Shown piece by piece: positions 8,597 to 17,953 of a DNA stretch of 64,000 nt; position 1 is the stretch's first letter; every line of letters starts with the position of its first letter. The notes under the pieces are model-generated. The model was not told the origin of the DNA. It searched no databases and was given only the letters and a program-made list of their open reading frames with translations. Made by a program: the position numbers and the translations under genes. The stretch is from Endozoicomonas sp. OPT23 (GTDB lineage: Bacteria; Pseudomonadota; Gammaproteobacteria; Pseudomonadales; Endozoicomonadaceae), in NCBI RefSeq assembly GCF_009653635.1, contig NZ_PPFD01000004.1, positions 186,001 to 250,000 of the forward strand. Reading direction: 5' to 3'.

Positions 8597-9214
8597 TCAG
8601 TTAATGTAGCTTTCGCCCCAGCGCGGCATCAGTTCCTGCTTTATATCCAGCGTTTGCATGATTCTGGCCGCCATAAAGTCCACCATATCTTCCACGCTTT
8701 TCGGCTGATGATAAAAGCCTGGTGAAGCGGGAAGAATCACTGCCCCCATTCGTGTCAGCTTCAGCATATTTTCCAGATGAATCTCTGACAAAGGCGACTC
8801 ACGATGCACGAGGATAAGTTGGCGACGCTCTTTCAAAACGACATCTGCCGCTCTTTCAATCAGGTTATTACTGGCACCACAAGCTATCGCTGAAAGCGTT
8901 CCCGAGCTGCAGGGACAAATCACCATCTTCGAAGGTGCGCCACTGCCTGAAGCTACTGGCGACATCCAGTCTTCATGGCTCAGTACTGTTAGCTGCCCCT
9001 CTTTTGCAGCAGCAAAGTTCTGCAGAAAGCTCTGAAGTTCCTGATCCGCTTCCGGAAGCGTCAGGGAAGTTTCAGTATTAATAACAACCTTCGCAGCTCT
9101 GGAAACCAGACAAAATACCTGAACACCTGACCCCACCAGACACTGGAGAAGCCTGAGACCATACTGAGCACCGGACGCACCAGTAATTGCTAAGGTAATA
9201 CGTTCTTCAGCCAA
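8597..9214 (-). CDS. ubiX: Flavin prenyltransferase UbiX
   Basis: UbiX makes prenylated FMN, the cofactor of the UbiD decarboxylase in ubiquinone synthesis, from reduced FMN and dimethylallyl phosphate. The 205-residue protein has the N-terminal [10 protein letters not shown] motif (residues about 10-19), the [23 protein letters not shown] core split across the active site, and the [13 protein letters not shown] and P-x3-FYHQP segments typical of the family. It overlaps the 3' end of mpl by eight bases, which implies translational coupling. The ubiX-mpl pairing is common in gammaproteobacteria. Confidence 0.95.
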   Translation of the reverse strand: MAEERITLAITGASGAQYGLRLLQCLVGSGVQVFCLVSRAAKVVINTETSLTLPEADQELQSFLQNFAAAKEGQLTVLSHEDWMSPVASGSGAPSKMVICPCSSGTLSAIACGASNNLIERAADVVLKERRQLILVHRESPLSEIHLENMLKLTRMGAVILPASPGFYHQPKSVEDMVDFMAARIMQTLDIKQELMPRWGESYIN

Positions 9215-10580
9215 GCTGTTTTTCCTTCTTTAATGCATCAATCAGTCGCTGGTGAATACCTTCAAAACCACCGTTACTCATGATCACAAGGTGATCACCT
9301 GCTTTAGCGTTCTCGACCAATTTATCAATAATACTTTGCGTTGAGTTCATCACTTTTGCAGGAACAGGGCTTTTCACAAGCAGCGATTCCAGTTTCCAAT
9401 CGATATTGTCAGCCTGATACCAGATAACACTGGAAGCATCACTGGTGGACGCCATCAACGTATCTTTGTGAATACCCATAGTCATGGTATTTGATCTGGG
9501 TTCTATAACCGCCACAATATTCTGCTCAGGATACTTGGCTCTCAACCCTTGCAACGTGGTGGCAATCGCTGTCGGGTGATGGGCAAAGTCATCATAGATA
9601 CTGACACCATCAATCTCTGCCACCAGCTCCATACGACGTTTAACGCCTTTAAACTGACACAACGATTTACAAGACTGTTCAGCCGTTACTCCAACATGAC
9701 GAGCTGCTGCTATTGCCGCCATAGCGTTGGCAATGTTGTGCTGACCGGTATGCTGCCAATCGACCGTCCCTGCCTTCTGACCTTTATAAAGAACATCAAA
9801 CAGGCTGCCATCCTCTTTCAGAACCTTGTATTGCCAGTCCGAGTCTTTACCAAGACCGATTGTCTCCAGCTCTGACCAGCAACCTTTATCAATCACTTCA
9901 TTCATTGCCGTCGAATCATCAGGGATAATGACTCGCCCAGAACCGGGAATGGTTCTGACAAGGTGATGAAACTGTTTTTGAATAGCGGCCAGATCTTCAA
10001 AGATGTCTGCATGATCGTATTCAAGGTTATTCAGGATAGCTGTACGAGGTCTGTAATGAACAAACTTGGAACGCTTGTCAAAAAACGCAGTGTCATATTC
10101 ATCTGCTTCGACAACAAAGAACGGGGTTTCGCCCATTCGGGCGGAAATACCGAAGTTCGCTGGAATACCGCCTATCAGGAAACCCGGAGACATGCCTGCA
10201 TCTTCAAGAACCCATGCCAACATACTGCTGGTTGTGGTTTTGCCATGAGTCCCTGCGGCTGCAAGTACCCACTTGTCTTTCAATATGTAGTCTGCAAAAA
10301 ATTGAGGCCCTGATGTATAGGGCAATCCTTTTTCGAGAACATATTCAACGGCTTCATTACCCCGGCTCATGGCATTACCGATGACCACCAGGTCAGGAGC
10401 TGGCTGTAGATGCTCCACTTTATAACCCTGCATCAACTCAATACCCTGAGCTTCTAGCTGGGTGCTCATAGGTGGATAAACGTTCTGATCGGAGCCTGAT
10501 ATCTGCAACCCAAGGTCTCTGGCCAGTAAAGCCAGGCTCCCCATGAACGTGCCGCAGATACCCAATATATGTATATGCAT
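9207..10580 (-). CDS. mpl: UDP-MurNAc:L-Ala-gamma-D-Glu-meso-DAP ligase Mpl
   Basis: Mpl re-attaches the recycled murein tripeptide to UDP-N-acetylmuramate in the cytoplasm, saving de novo peptidoglycan synthesis. The 457-residue length fits. It starts with the family hallmark [14 protein letters not shown], carries the Mur ligase P-loop [11 protein letters not shown] near residue 110, the [16 protein letters not shown] segment distinctive of Mpl, and the C-terminal [11 protein letters not shown] and [10 protein letters not shown] motifs. It overlaps ubiX downstream. Upstream lies the 220-base divergent region shared with the phosphofructokinase gene. Confidence 0.95.
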   Translation of the reverse strand: MHIHILGICGTFMGSLALLARDLGLQISGSDQNVYPPMSTQLEAQGIELMQGYKVEHLQPAPDLVVIGNAMSRGNEAVEYVLEKGLPYTSGPQFFADYILKDKWVLAAAGTHGKTTTSSMLAWVLEDAGMSPGFLIGGIPANFGISARMGETPFFVVEADEYDTAFFDKRSKFVHYRPRTAILNNLEYDHADIFEDLAAIQKQFHHLVRTIPGSGRVIIPDDSTAMNEVIDKGCWSELETIGLGKDSDWQYKVLKEDGSLFDVLYKGQKAGTVDWQHTGQHNIANAMAAIAAARHVGVTAEQSCKSLCQFKGVKRRMELVAEIDGVSIYDDFAHHPTAIATTLQGLRAKYPEQNIVAVIEPRSNTMTMGIHKDTLMASTSDASSVIWYQADNIDWKLESLLVKSPVPAKVMNSTQSIIDKLVENAKAGDHLVIMSNGGFEGIHQRLIDALKKEKQLG

Positions 10581-10803
10581 CTAAATTTAACTCTTGGCGA
10601 TGACTCTCTGCTTTTATAAGGCGAATAACGATTCTGTTGAATGACCATATCAGAGTCTTCGCTTGAGCGCAGTTGAGTTACAAAATACACTGTAAAAAGC
10701 TTTATATTTGCAGGACTTTCAACTCATATTTGAGTATGATCCGAGCCTGAACTTTGCTTACCATAAAGTCACACAAGCTAACAAACAAAAGAGCTGCCCA
10801 GAA

Positions 10804-12069
10804 ATGTCAGTCAAGCATGCGTTTTATGCTCAGTCCGGGGGTGTTACACCTGTTATCAACGCCAGCGCCTGCGCTGTTATTGAAACAGCCCGCCGTTACC
10901 CGGACAAGATAGGGAAAGTCTACGCCGGTCATAACGGCATTCTGGGAGCACTGCGAGAAGAGCTGATTGATACCAGTCAGGAATCCCACGAAACCATTGG
11001 CGCCCTTCACAGAACTCCTGGTGGCGCATTTGGTTCCTGTCGTTACAAACTTAAATCCTTTGAGGAAAGCAGAGCTGAATATGAACGCCTGATCGAGGTT
11101 TTTCAGGCTCACAACATTGGCTACTTCTTCTATAACGGCGGCAATGACTCTATGGATACCGCTCTAAAGGTGTCCCAACTAAGCGAAAAAATGGGCTATC
11201 CGATCACCTGTATCGGTGTTCCCAAAACGATTGATAACGATCTTGCCGTAACCGATAACTGCCCGGGCTTTGGTTCTGCGGCTAAGTATCTGGCGGTTTC
11301 CACCAAGGAAGCCAGTCACGACATCGCGTCCATGTGCGACACGTCAACCAAGGTATTCGTTGTTGAGGTAATGGGGCGTCATGCTGGATGGCTGGCTGCC
11401 GCAGCGGGTCTAGCGGCTCGTCAGGACGGCGATCCACCTCATATCATCATCTTCCCCGAACTGCCTCTGAACAAAGAGAAGTTTCTGGCCAAGGTGAAAA
11501 AGACCGTTGATAGTGAAGGTTACTGTGTAATTATCGCTTCCGAAGGTGCCAAATATTCTGACGGTACATTCGTGTCAGCTTCTTCGACGGTTGTTGACTC
11601 CTTTGGTCACCAGCAGCTCGGTGGTGTTGCTCCGGCACTCTGTACCATGATCAAGCGTGAACATGGCTACAAGTATCACTATGCAGTGCCAGACTACCTT
11701 CAGCGTTCTGCCCGTCACGTTGCTTCAAGAGTCGATGTTGAGCAGGCTTATGCTGTTGGTAAAGCGGCTGTTGAGCTGGCTGTGACCGGCAAGAACGCCG
11801 TAATGCCAGGTATTATTCGTGAATCCAACGCTCCATATCGCTGGTCCATTGGTGAAATACCGCTGGTAGAAGTGGCTAACTTCGAAAAGAAAATGCCCCT
11901 GGACTTTATCAACAGTGAGGGCTTTGGTATCACGTCTACTTGCCGTGAATACCTTGAACCATTGATCGAGGGCGAAGAGTACCCTGCATACCTGAACGGT
12001 CTGCCAAGATTTGCCAAACTTAAGAAGGTTATGGTTGAGAAGAAACTGACAACAAAGTTCGAAATCTAA
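10804..12069 (+). CDS. PPi-dependent 6-phosphofructokinase
   Basis: This 421-residue enzyme interconverts fructose 6-phosphate and fructose 1,6-bisphosphate. Two signature positions indicate pyrophosphate rather than ATP use: GGND (residues 112-115) has Asp where ATP enzymes have Gly, and PKTIDND (140-146) has Lys141 where ATP enzymes have Gly. These are the accepted PPi-PFK determinants. PPi-PFK is reversible and can serve both glycolysis and gluconeogenesis. I chose ATG 10804 because it starts directly at the conserved SVKHAFYAQSGGVTPVIN; a further 32 codons upstream are open from a TTG but look non-coding. A strong terminator follows. Confidence 0.9.
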   Translation: MSVKHAFYAQSGGVTPVINASACAVIETARRYPDKIGKVYAGHNGILGALREELIDTSQESHETIGALHRTPGGAFGSCRYKLKSFEESRAEYERLIEVFQAHNIGYFFYNGGNDSMDTALKVSQLSEKMGYPITCIGVPKTIDNDLAVTDNCPGFGSAAKYLAVSTKEASHDIASMCDTSTKVFVVEVMGRHAGWLAAAAGLAARQDGDPPHIIIFPELPLNKEKFLAKVKKTVDSEGYCVIIASEGAKYSDGTFVSASSTVVDSFGHQQLGGVAPALCTMIKREHGYKYHYAVPDYLQRSARHVASRVDVEQAYAVGKAAVELAVTGKNAVMPGIIRESNAPYRWSIGEIPLVEVANFEKKMPLDFINSEGFGITSTCREYLEPLIEGEEYPAYLNGLPRFAKLKKVMVEKKLTTKFEI

Positions 12070-12095
12070 TGTTAAAGCGTAATAGCTGAAGCATA

Positions 12096-12128
12096 AAAAG
12101 GGCTGATCATCAGCCCTTTTCTCTTTTT
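12096..12128 (+). terminator. Rho-independent terminator of the phosphofructokinase gene
   Basis: GGGCTGA (12100-12106), a TCA loop and TCAGCCC (12110-12116) are flanked by an A-run on the left and TTTTCTCTTTTT on the right. The A/T flanks let it act in both directions, so it may also end the convergent small gene at 12146-12406. Confidence 0.92.
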
Positions 12129-12145
12129 AATAAAGACACATATGT

Positions 12146-12406
12146 TTAATGATGAAGTCGATCCTGCTCACCAATCATTTCATCATAAGCTGTTGGCATC
12201 ACCAGCTCCATATTGGCTGATATCTCTTTCCCTAAATGCTCCCTTGCCTGAAAGATACTGTGAAATTGCATAGGCCTTTTATCTGTCTGGCTGGTCAGCC
12301 AGGTATCGCCATTAATCCTGCAGAGGTAAATATCGCCCTCCGTTGAAACCAGTTCTATAGGTGCTGGATGATCACGAAATTCTCGGTGTAATTCTTTCAG
12401 GTTCAT
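12146..12406 (-). CDS. Small DUF6482-like protein
   Basis: The 86-residue soluble protein has the layout of small gammaproteobacterial proteins that I associate with DUF6482: an N-terminal MNLKELHREF, a central strand region with VSTEGDIYLCRING and a PMQFHSIFQAREHLG segment. The assignment is from memory of the pattern and is tentative. Function is unknown. A clear purine-rich ribosome site (GGAGG) precedes the ATG. It lies downstream of the small membrane protein gene on the same strand, with a 49-base gap. Confidence 0.65.
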   Translation of the reverse strand: MNLKELHREFRDHPAPIELVSTEGDIYLCRINGDTWLTSQTDKRPMQFHSIFQAREHLGKEISANMELVMPTAYDEMIGEQDRLHH

Positions 12407-12455
12407 ACTTCCTCCATGAAGTAATTTTTAAAGAGAACGTTGGACTAAACATTGG

Positions 12456-12998
12456 CTAGAAGTGCTTTCGCAACATCAATTGTCCTGCAAACGGGTTATC
12501 AATAGTGCTGGATCGACCTGCTGGAACAACCGATGGCATTTCTCTGACCAGAGCCTTTTTTAGCAGCTGTTCACTTTCCACATCAAGATCAACAATGACC
12601 AAAGCTCCACCTTGTTCCAGGTGATCATGAAATGGCTGTAAACGGTAGTTATCGCTGGAACTGCCAATCAGGCCTCCGAGCCAGGTCGAATAGCCCAGAA
12701 CGATAAGGCAGGCAAATAGAGTGATCATAGATGCAACCGGGTGCCCTTCAAGGAACTCATAGATAGCAAAGCCTGTCATGACCGACAGAATGATGCCTAT
12801 GAGAAAACCTCTCTCGCTGGAATGCAGAGTATCAAACTCCTCAAGGAAGCTGAGATCGTTTAAATGTCGTTTCTGTGTTCCCAGATGATCCTTGTGAGCT
12901 ATGTGAAGATGGTCGTGGGTTATACCCGCAGCCTCAGCCACATCATTGAATTTCTGAGCAGCTTTTAGGTCAGGGAATTTATAGAGCAGTTGTATCAT
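12456..12998 (-). CDS. Small membrane protein with two central membrane helices
   Basis: The 180-residue protein starts at ATG 12998, because AAAGGAG stands eight bases upstream; a further ATG at 13016 would overlap that ribosome site. Residues 1-65 form a soluble domain rich in His and Asp. Two membrane helices follow (about 66-84 and 89-115), then a soluble domain containing GGALVIVDLDVESEQLLKKAL, like the second half of stress-related DUF1269/17M-type proteins. That resemblance is in layout only. It is probably an inner-membrane protein of unknown role, perhaps co-transcribed with the DUF6482-like gene. Confidence 0.7.
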   Translation of the reverse strand: MIQLLYKFPDLKAAQKFNDVAEAAGITHDHLHIAHKDHLGTQKRHLNDLSFLEEFDTLHSSERGFLIGIILSVMTGFAIYEFLEGHPVASMITLFACLIVLGYSTWLGGLIGSSSDNYRLQPFHDHLEQGGALVIVDLDVESEQLLKKALVREMPSVVPAGRSSTIDNPFAGQLMLRKHF

Positions 12999-13124
12999 CC
13001 GGAAGACTCCTTTCATCCGAGTGATGCTGATATTGCAATCAGCGAGTAATTCCGTGTGCAGTGGCCGAGGTTACAGCACAGAACTTTCAGGAATAAAGAG
13101 CATGATATCTAGACAGTATTGTTC

Positions 13125-16100
13125 TCAATGCCTTTCGCTTCCCTTGATAACTGAATATAGACGATAACTGTTTTTGCCTTCTTTTTTTGCCTGATACATA
13201 GCAATATCAGCAGCCTTCAGCAATTTTTCCCCATTCAGGCCGACATCTTCAGTGGTAGCGACACCAATACTGACACCGATATTTTTCTCCCCGTCCGCCA
13301 ACTCATGAGTGGGTTTCATTGACTCCAAAAATTTACCGGCCACCAGGCCCACATCAGCTGCGTTGGCAACATCATCAAGAATCACTGCAAACTCATCGCC
13401 ACCCAGCCGAGCCAACAAATCCCCCTGACGAACCACTGATTTCAATCGACCAGCAACACTTTTCAGCAGCTCGTCCCCCGCATCATGCCCAAGAGAATCA
13501 TTCACTTCCTTGAAACCATCGAGATCAAGGAATAAAACACCAGTACACCTTGAGCGCCTTTTGCTGCGGCCAAGGGATGCTTCAAGATATTCCTGAAACA
13601 GTGCTCTGTTTGCCAGACCTGTAAGCTCATCATACCGAGCCATACGATTTAACTGCTGTTCACTTTCCTTACGTTTGGTGATGTTCTGGAAAAGTAATAC
13701 GGCGCCTTCAACTTTATCCTGCTCATCCAACACTGGCGTCAGACTGTACTCTGCGGGAAAAGAACCTTTGTTGCTGGTCCACAACCGATGGTCATCGGTC
13801 GAATATTTTTCACCTCGATCAAAACAGATTTTTTTCATGGCTGAATCAGTCCAGCTCATATCACCGCTTGTTTCACCACTTTTATCTTCACTGCTCTTAC
13901 CTTGGCTGTTTTCGCCAAAAATAAATGATTGTATGTTCTGGCCAATCAAACTCTGACCCGAAGCTTCCAGAAGTTCTTCCGCCAAAGGATTAGCAAAACT
14001 AATAACTCCGTACTCATCAATCCCTAAAATCCCCTCACCAGCACTGTCTAGCAAGTGTTTGTTCTTACGACTCGACAATTCAAGCTTTTCTGCCATTTTT
14101 TCCAGCTGAAGTCGTTGTCGCTCCAGGTCAATAAACACTTTGATCTTGCCTTTCAGTATTACCGGATCCAAAGGCTTGGAAAGATAGTCAACTGCTCCGG
14201 CCTGATACCCTTTCTTGATATAAAATTTATCTCGATGCAGAGCAGTTACAAAAATAATGGGAACATTCGCTGTTTCAGGTTTGCTGTGAATAATCGATGC
14301 CGCCTCAAAGCCATCCATTTCAGGCATTTGGACATCCATCAATATAACCGCAAAGCTTTTGGCTGAAGCTTGCTCCACCGCCTCTTCACCACTTATAGCT
14401 TTACAAACTTCAATATCAAAGCCTGACAACAACTTATCCAAAACCAGTAGGTTTTCAGAGCGATCATCAACCACCAGAACACTTATTGATGAACCTAGCC
14501 CGTTTTTATTTTTATCTACTAATTGAATTTCTGTTTCCTGCTGCTTTTTATTTACTTCTACTATCTCTGGCTGTTGCCATAAGCCTGTATCCAAAAGCCC
14601 TTGGGTAGTTATCGAACTCTGTATAGAAAGACCGGCCTCTTCTTTACCCGCCAATCTGGACGGCCCATCAGCAGGAAGAATCAGGCTAAAACTGGAGCCT
14701 TTATTTTCTTCGCTTTCAAGCTCTATCCAACCTTCAAGCAATCCCGACAGTTCTCTGGAAATAGCCAACCCCAAACCAGTACCACCAAACTTCCTGCTGG
14801 TTGAACCATCTGCCTGCTGAAACGCTTCAAAAATAATTTCTTTTTTGTCTGCTGGGATACCGACCCCGGTATCCTTTACCGTAAAAACGATACTGCTCTT
14901 AAACTCTGCACCAATACTTCTTGCTTCTTGTACAACTGAAAGCTCGACTGAACCTGATTGCGTAAACTTGAATGCATTGGATAGAAAGTTTTTAAGTACT
15001 TGTTGTAATCTTTGCGCATCAGAAATCAGGGCTGTATTAACACCGGAATCAATAGAAAGGCTCAATGACAGTTTTTTCTGCTCAGCCTGAGGCTTAAACA
15101 GACTCATCAGATTTTGGCACAACTCTTCTATATGAACTCGACTAAACTCGACATTCATCTTGCCTGCTTCAACTTTAGATAAATCCAGAATGTCATTAAT
15201 CAGTTCAAGCAATTCTTCACTGCCATGATGAATAACCTCGATAGATTCCAGCTGATCGTTGGTCAAATTCCCTTCAGAATTGTCCCTCATCATCTGCGCA
15301 AGAATGATCATTGAGTTAAGCGGAGTGCGAAGTTCATGGGAGATGTTGGCGAGAAACTCTGATTTATAACGGCTGGCTTTTTCCAGCTCTGCTACTTTCT
15401 CTATGAGCCTGCTACTGGATTCTTCAATCTCTTTATTCTTATGTTCAATCTCTTCTTTTCTGAAAAGTAACTGCTCACTTTTCTCTGCCAGTTCTGAATT
15501 GGACAGTTGCAGCTTCTTATTAGCTTTTTTTAAAGCTGACTGCTGCTCTCGCAATTGTTCTGTCATTTCATGCACACAGACGCTGAGCCAACCAATTTCA
15601 TTTTTATTCCTGATAATTCTCGTGGCTTCATAATCTCCGGCAGCGACCCTGTTAACTGAGCGAGTTACTTTGATGATCGGCTTTACCAGCCACCTCGATA
15701 CCAGGATGCTCAATAAAAGCACCACCAGAACAATAATCCCTGAGAGAAGCAAAATCCGGTTTCTAAAATGATGAATACTGCTGAATGCAACCGCTATTGG
15801 CACCTCAGAGATTAACACCAATTCAGTTCCTGCTATTTCAATAGGGTGATAAGTTCCCAGCACTTTCTCACCATTGATACCCAGATAGCTTTTTATATGC
15901 TTTCGCTCATGACTGGCCATTGAGCTGTAATCAGAGTGATGTTCTTCATGATCATGATGGTCGCTAAAGTCTGATCCTTCATGAAGATGCCCCAACCACT
16001 CTTCAACCAGACTCCCTTCCAGTCGTCTTTTCATTATCTGGCGGTGATCAAAGTCGGTCCCATATCTGATTTTCTGATCTCTGCCCAAAAGATATGAATT

Positions 16101-16817
16101 AATACCTTTAACACCGGTACTGAGATCATCAAAAAAGCCTTGGACCGTTAAAGCGGGTAGCTGAGCAGCCAGTAGCCCTTCATTATTTCCCCTGTCGTCC
16201 TGCAGAGGAAGAATAAAGAAGCTCACTTTCTCTCTACCTGTATGCGGATAGTTACTTACATCAGCATAAGCTGGTAACCCCAGTTCGAGAGCATGTCTGG
16301 CGGCTTGCGAAAAAGCCGTGTCAGCAAGCTTATCCTCAAACAAATTCAGACCAAGCTCACCATAGGAGTTGGCGGTATAAAGTATATTGCCATTAACATC
16401 TAGCAGAAGAAGGTTGGAAAAATCATGAAGCCGAATAAAACTAATAAAACTGCTGGAGTAATCATCAACCAGCTGTTGATACTCGGCTGATTTAGAAGGT
16501 TTTTCGCTATCCATTACCTGAGTAGAAGGTGAGTCTTTGAATGCTTTAATAAAAGCGCTGGCAGAATCAGCCGTGTCATACAAGCTCCGAACCAGTTGAT
16601 CAAAGTGATCATTAATTTGCTGGCTCAATAACTCATTAATTGTTGTTAGTTGCTCATAACGAGACGCTTCTATTGCCTCCCGACCTTCATGGTATTCATT
16701 CAAACCAATTAAAATGACTGGCCCAAGAGAGAGAATAAAGAACCAAAGTGACAGGGTAGTAGCAAGGCCACCAAAAATGCTTCTGAACTGTAATTCTGGA
16801 TACTTGCCTGAAGGCAT
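13125..16817 (-). CDS. Hybrid histidine kinase / response regulator / diguanylate cyclase
   Basis: This 1230-residue sensor combines phosphorelay and c-di-GMP output. In order: membrane helix 18-38; a periplasmic Cache-like sensor about 40-350 with a His-rich stretch (277-307); membrane helix 354-375; HAMP 376-430; coiled coil 420-485; HisKA with phospho-accepting His494 (NISHELRTPL); HATPase with N614, DTGVGIP 649-655 and GTGLGL 679-684; REC with Asp828 (LMDVQMPEMDG); PAS about 915-1045; GGDEF with GGDEF at 1139-1143. RxxD (1130-1133), five residues before GGDEF, is the product-inhibition I-site. There is no EAL domain, so it should make c-di-GMP. It is monocistronic by position. Confidence 0.92.
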   Translation of the reverse strand: MPSGKYPELQFRSIFGGLATTLSLWFFILSLGPVILIGLNEYHEGREAIEASRYEQLTTINELLSQQINDHFDQLVRSLYDTADSASAFIKAFKDSPSTQVMDSEKPSKSAEYQQLVDDYSSSFISFIRLHDFSNLLLLDVNGNILYTANSYGELGLNLFEDKLADTAFSQAARHALELGLPAYADVSNYPHTGREKVSFFILPLQDDRGNNEGLLAAQLPALTVQGFFDDLSTGVKGINSYLLGRDQKIRYGTDFDHRQIMKRRLEGSLVEEWLGHLHEGSDFSDHHDHEEHHSDYSSMASHERKHIKSYLGINGEKVLGTYHPIEIAGTELVLISEVPIAVAFSSIHHFRNRILLLSGIIVLVVLLLSILVSRWLVKPIIKVTRSVNRVAAGDYEATRIIRNKNEIGWLSVCVHEMTEQLREQQSALKKANKKLQLSNSELAEKSEQLLFRKEEIEHKNKEIEESSSRLIEKVAELEKASRYKSEFLANISHELRTPLNSMIILAQMMRDNSEGNLTNDQLESIEVIHHGSEELLELINDILDLSKVEAGKMNVEFSRVHIEELCQNLMSLFKPQAEQKKLSLSLSIDSGVNTALISDAQRLQQVLKNFLSNAFKFTQSGSVELSVVQEARSIGAEFKSSIVFTVKDTGVGIPADKKEIIFEAFQQADGSTSRKFGGTGLGLAISRELSGLLEGWIELESEENKGSSFSLILPADGPSRLAGKEEAGLSIQSSITTQGLLDTGLWQQPEIVEVNKKQQETEIQLVDKNKNGLGSSISVLVVDDRSENLLVLDKLLSGFDIEVCKAISGEEAVEQASAKSFAVILMDVQMPEMDGFEAASIIHSKPETANVPIIFVTALHRDKFYIKKGYQAGAVDYLSKPLDPVILKGKIKVFIDLERQRLQLEKMAEKLELSSRKNKHLLDSAGEGILGIDEYGVISFANPLAEELLEASGQSLIGQNIQSFIFGENSQGKSSEDKSGETSGDMSWTDSAMKKICFDRGEKYSTDDHRLWTSNKGSFPAEYSLTPVLDEQDKVEGAVLLFQNITKRKESEQQLNRMARYDELTGLANRALFQEYLEASLGRSKRRSRCTGVLFLDLDGFKEVNDSLGHDAGDELLKSVAGRLKSVVRQGDLLARLGGDEFAVILDDVANAADVGLVAGKFLESMKPTHELADGEKNIGVSIGVATTEDVGLNGEKLLKAADIAMYQAKKEGKNSYRLYSVIKGSERH

Positions 16818-16917
16818 TATGGCTTACCCTATTAAAAACCCGCCAACAAAGCGGGTATCTAATAGTGCATCGCCAATAAGGCTGCTTTTTTTAGCTTGCA
16901 GCCCATCACAGATCTGA

Positions 16918-17058
16918 TCAGGAAATAGCTTTCATCAACCAGACCAGCGCAGCTCCTATTGAGTAAAAAGAGCAAGCTAACAGGGCCATCTCCTTGCCCG
17001 ACAAACGATCATTTGACGTCTTCACAAACAATATTTCCTCTACAACAGGCTTTGGCAT
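16918..17058 (-). CDS. 46-residue single-pass membrane protein (paralogue of 23840-23962)
   Basis: This is a small open frame with ATG at 17058 and an AAGGG about ten bases upstream; a GTG at 17025 preceded by GAGGAA is the alternative start and gives 35 residues. The C-terminal half is one membrane helix (ALLACSFYSIGAALVWLM). It aligns without gaps to the C-terminal 28 residues of the small protein at the other end of the liv operon. The shared pattern is R/K-L-x3-E-M/I-x-L-L-A-x-S-x2-S-I-x-A-A, about 11 identities in 28. That similarity is the main coding evidence. Function is unknown. The gene fills most of the gap between livF and the hybrid kinase. Confidence 0.55.
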   Translation of the reverse strand: MPKPVVEEILFVKTSNDRLSGKEMALLACSFYSIGAALVWLMKAIS

Positions 17059-17117
17059 CCGGCCAACACCCTTTACTCCATTAAGCCCGAGGCAGTACGA
17101 CTACGAATCCTTCATAA

Positions 17118-17133
17118 GGGGGATTAAGCCCCC
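17118..17133 (-). other. G5/C5 hairpin over the livF stop codon
   Basis: GGGGG (17118-17122) and CCCCC (17129-17133) form a 5-bp GC stem whose 6-base loop contains the livF stop codon (17124-17126). No U-run follows, so it is a possible 3' stabiliser rather than a clear terminator. Confidence 0.4.
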
Positions 17134-17843
17134 AGATAAGCTTTTCGAACAGCTTCATCGGCCAGCAGGTCATCACCGGATCCCTGCAGGACAATTTGGC
17201 CATTTTCCAGAACATATCCACGATCAGCAAGCTTCAATGCCTGGTTGGCATTCTGCTCGACCAGGAAGATTGTCATACCCTCTTCTCTAAGACGCTCGAT
17301 TATTTCGAAAATCTGCTGAATAACAATAGGGGCAAGTCCCAGTGACGGTTCGTCCAGCAGCAAAAGCTTCGGACTGCTCATCAGGGCACGGCCAATGGCC
17401 AGCATCTGCTGCTCACCGCCCGACATTGTGCCACTGCGCTGATACAGGCGCTCTTTCAAACGCGGGAAAAGCTCAAGAACATGGTCATAATTCTTCTGAA
17501 ATTCTTCACCTTCAACAAAGAAACCACCCATGGTGAGATTCTCTTCTACTGTCAGACGGGAGAATACCCTTCGGCCTTCAGGCACCACAGCAATACCTGT
17601 ACGCATAATGTCAGAGGTATGATTCTGGGTGATTTCCTGGCCTTCGTAATAAATGTGACCTGAATGAGCCCTTGGCTCCCCACAAATAGTCATCAGAAGC
17701 GAAGACTTACCCGCGCCATTAGCGCCAATGAGAGTGACTATTTCACCCTCGGAAATATTTACACTGACAGAGTCCAGTGCCTGAATCTTTCCATAAAACG
17801 TTGATACGTTTTCAACAGCAAGCAATTGGTCAGGAGCTGACAT
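17124..17843 (-). CDS. livF: Branched-chain amino-acid ABC transporter ATPase LivF
   Basis: LivF is one of two ATPases powering import of Leu/Ile/Val-type amino acids. The 239-residue protein has Walker A GANGAGKSS, the signature MSGGEQQMLAIGRALM and Walker B LLLLDEPSLGLAP, plus the LivF-typical QNANQALKLADRGYVLENG. ATG 17843 is chosen because the homology begins at once (MSAPDQLLAVENV) and AAAGGA stands ten bases upstream; the frame is open a further 32 codons but those look non-coding. Unusually, it is separated from livG by a 1.3-kb gene on the opposite strand, so it needs antisense read-through or its own promoter. Confidence 0.93.
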   Translation of the reverse strand: MSAPDQLLAVENVSTFYGKIQALDSVSVNISEGEIVTLIGANGAGKSSLLMTICGEPRAHSGHIYYEGQEITQNHTSDIMRTGIAVVPEGRRVFSRLTVEENLTMGGFFVEGEEFQKNYDHVLELFPRLKERLYQRSGTMSGGEQQMLAIGRALMSSPKLLLLDEPSLGLAPIVIQQIFEIIERLREEGMTIFLVEQNANQALKLADRGYVLENGQIVLQGSGDDLLADEAVRKAYLGA

Positions 17844-17953
17844 AGTACAACTGTCCTTTATTTTCTTATCGTTATTGTTCGTTTCTTCAGAGGCTAGAGT
17901 ACCAAAAAAGAGTTTTCGCAGCATCCAGCTAAAAGCCATCTATATTGGATTGA

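Noticed and set aside
10708-10803. 32-codon upstream extension of the phosphofructokinase gene from a TTG
   Set aside because: The sequence has no family similarity and ATG 10804 begins at the conserved N-terminus.
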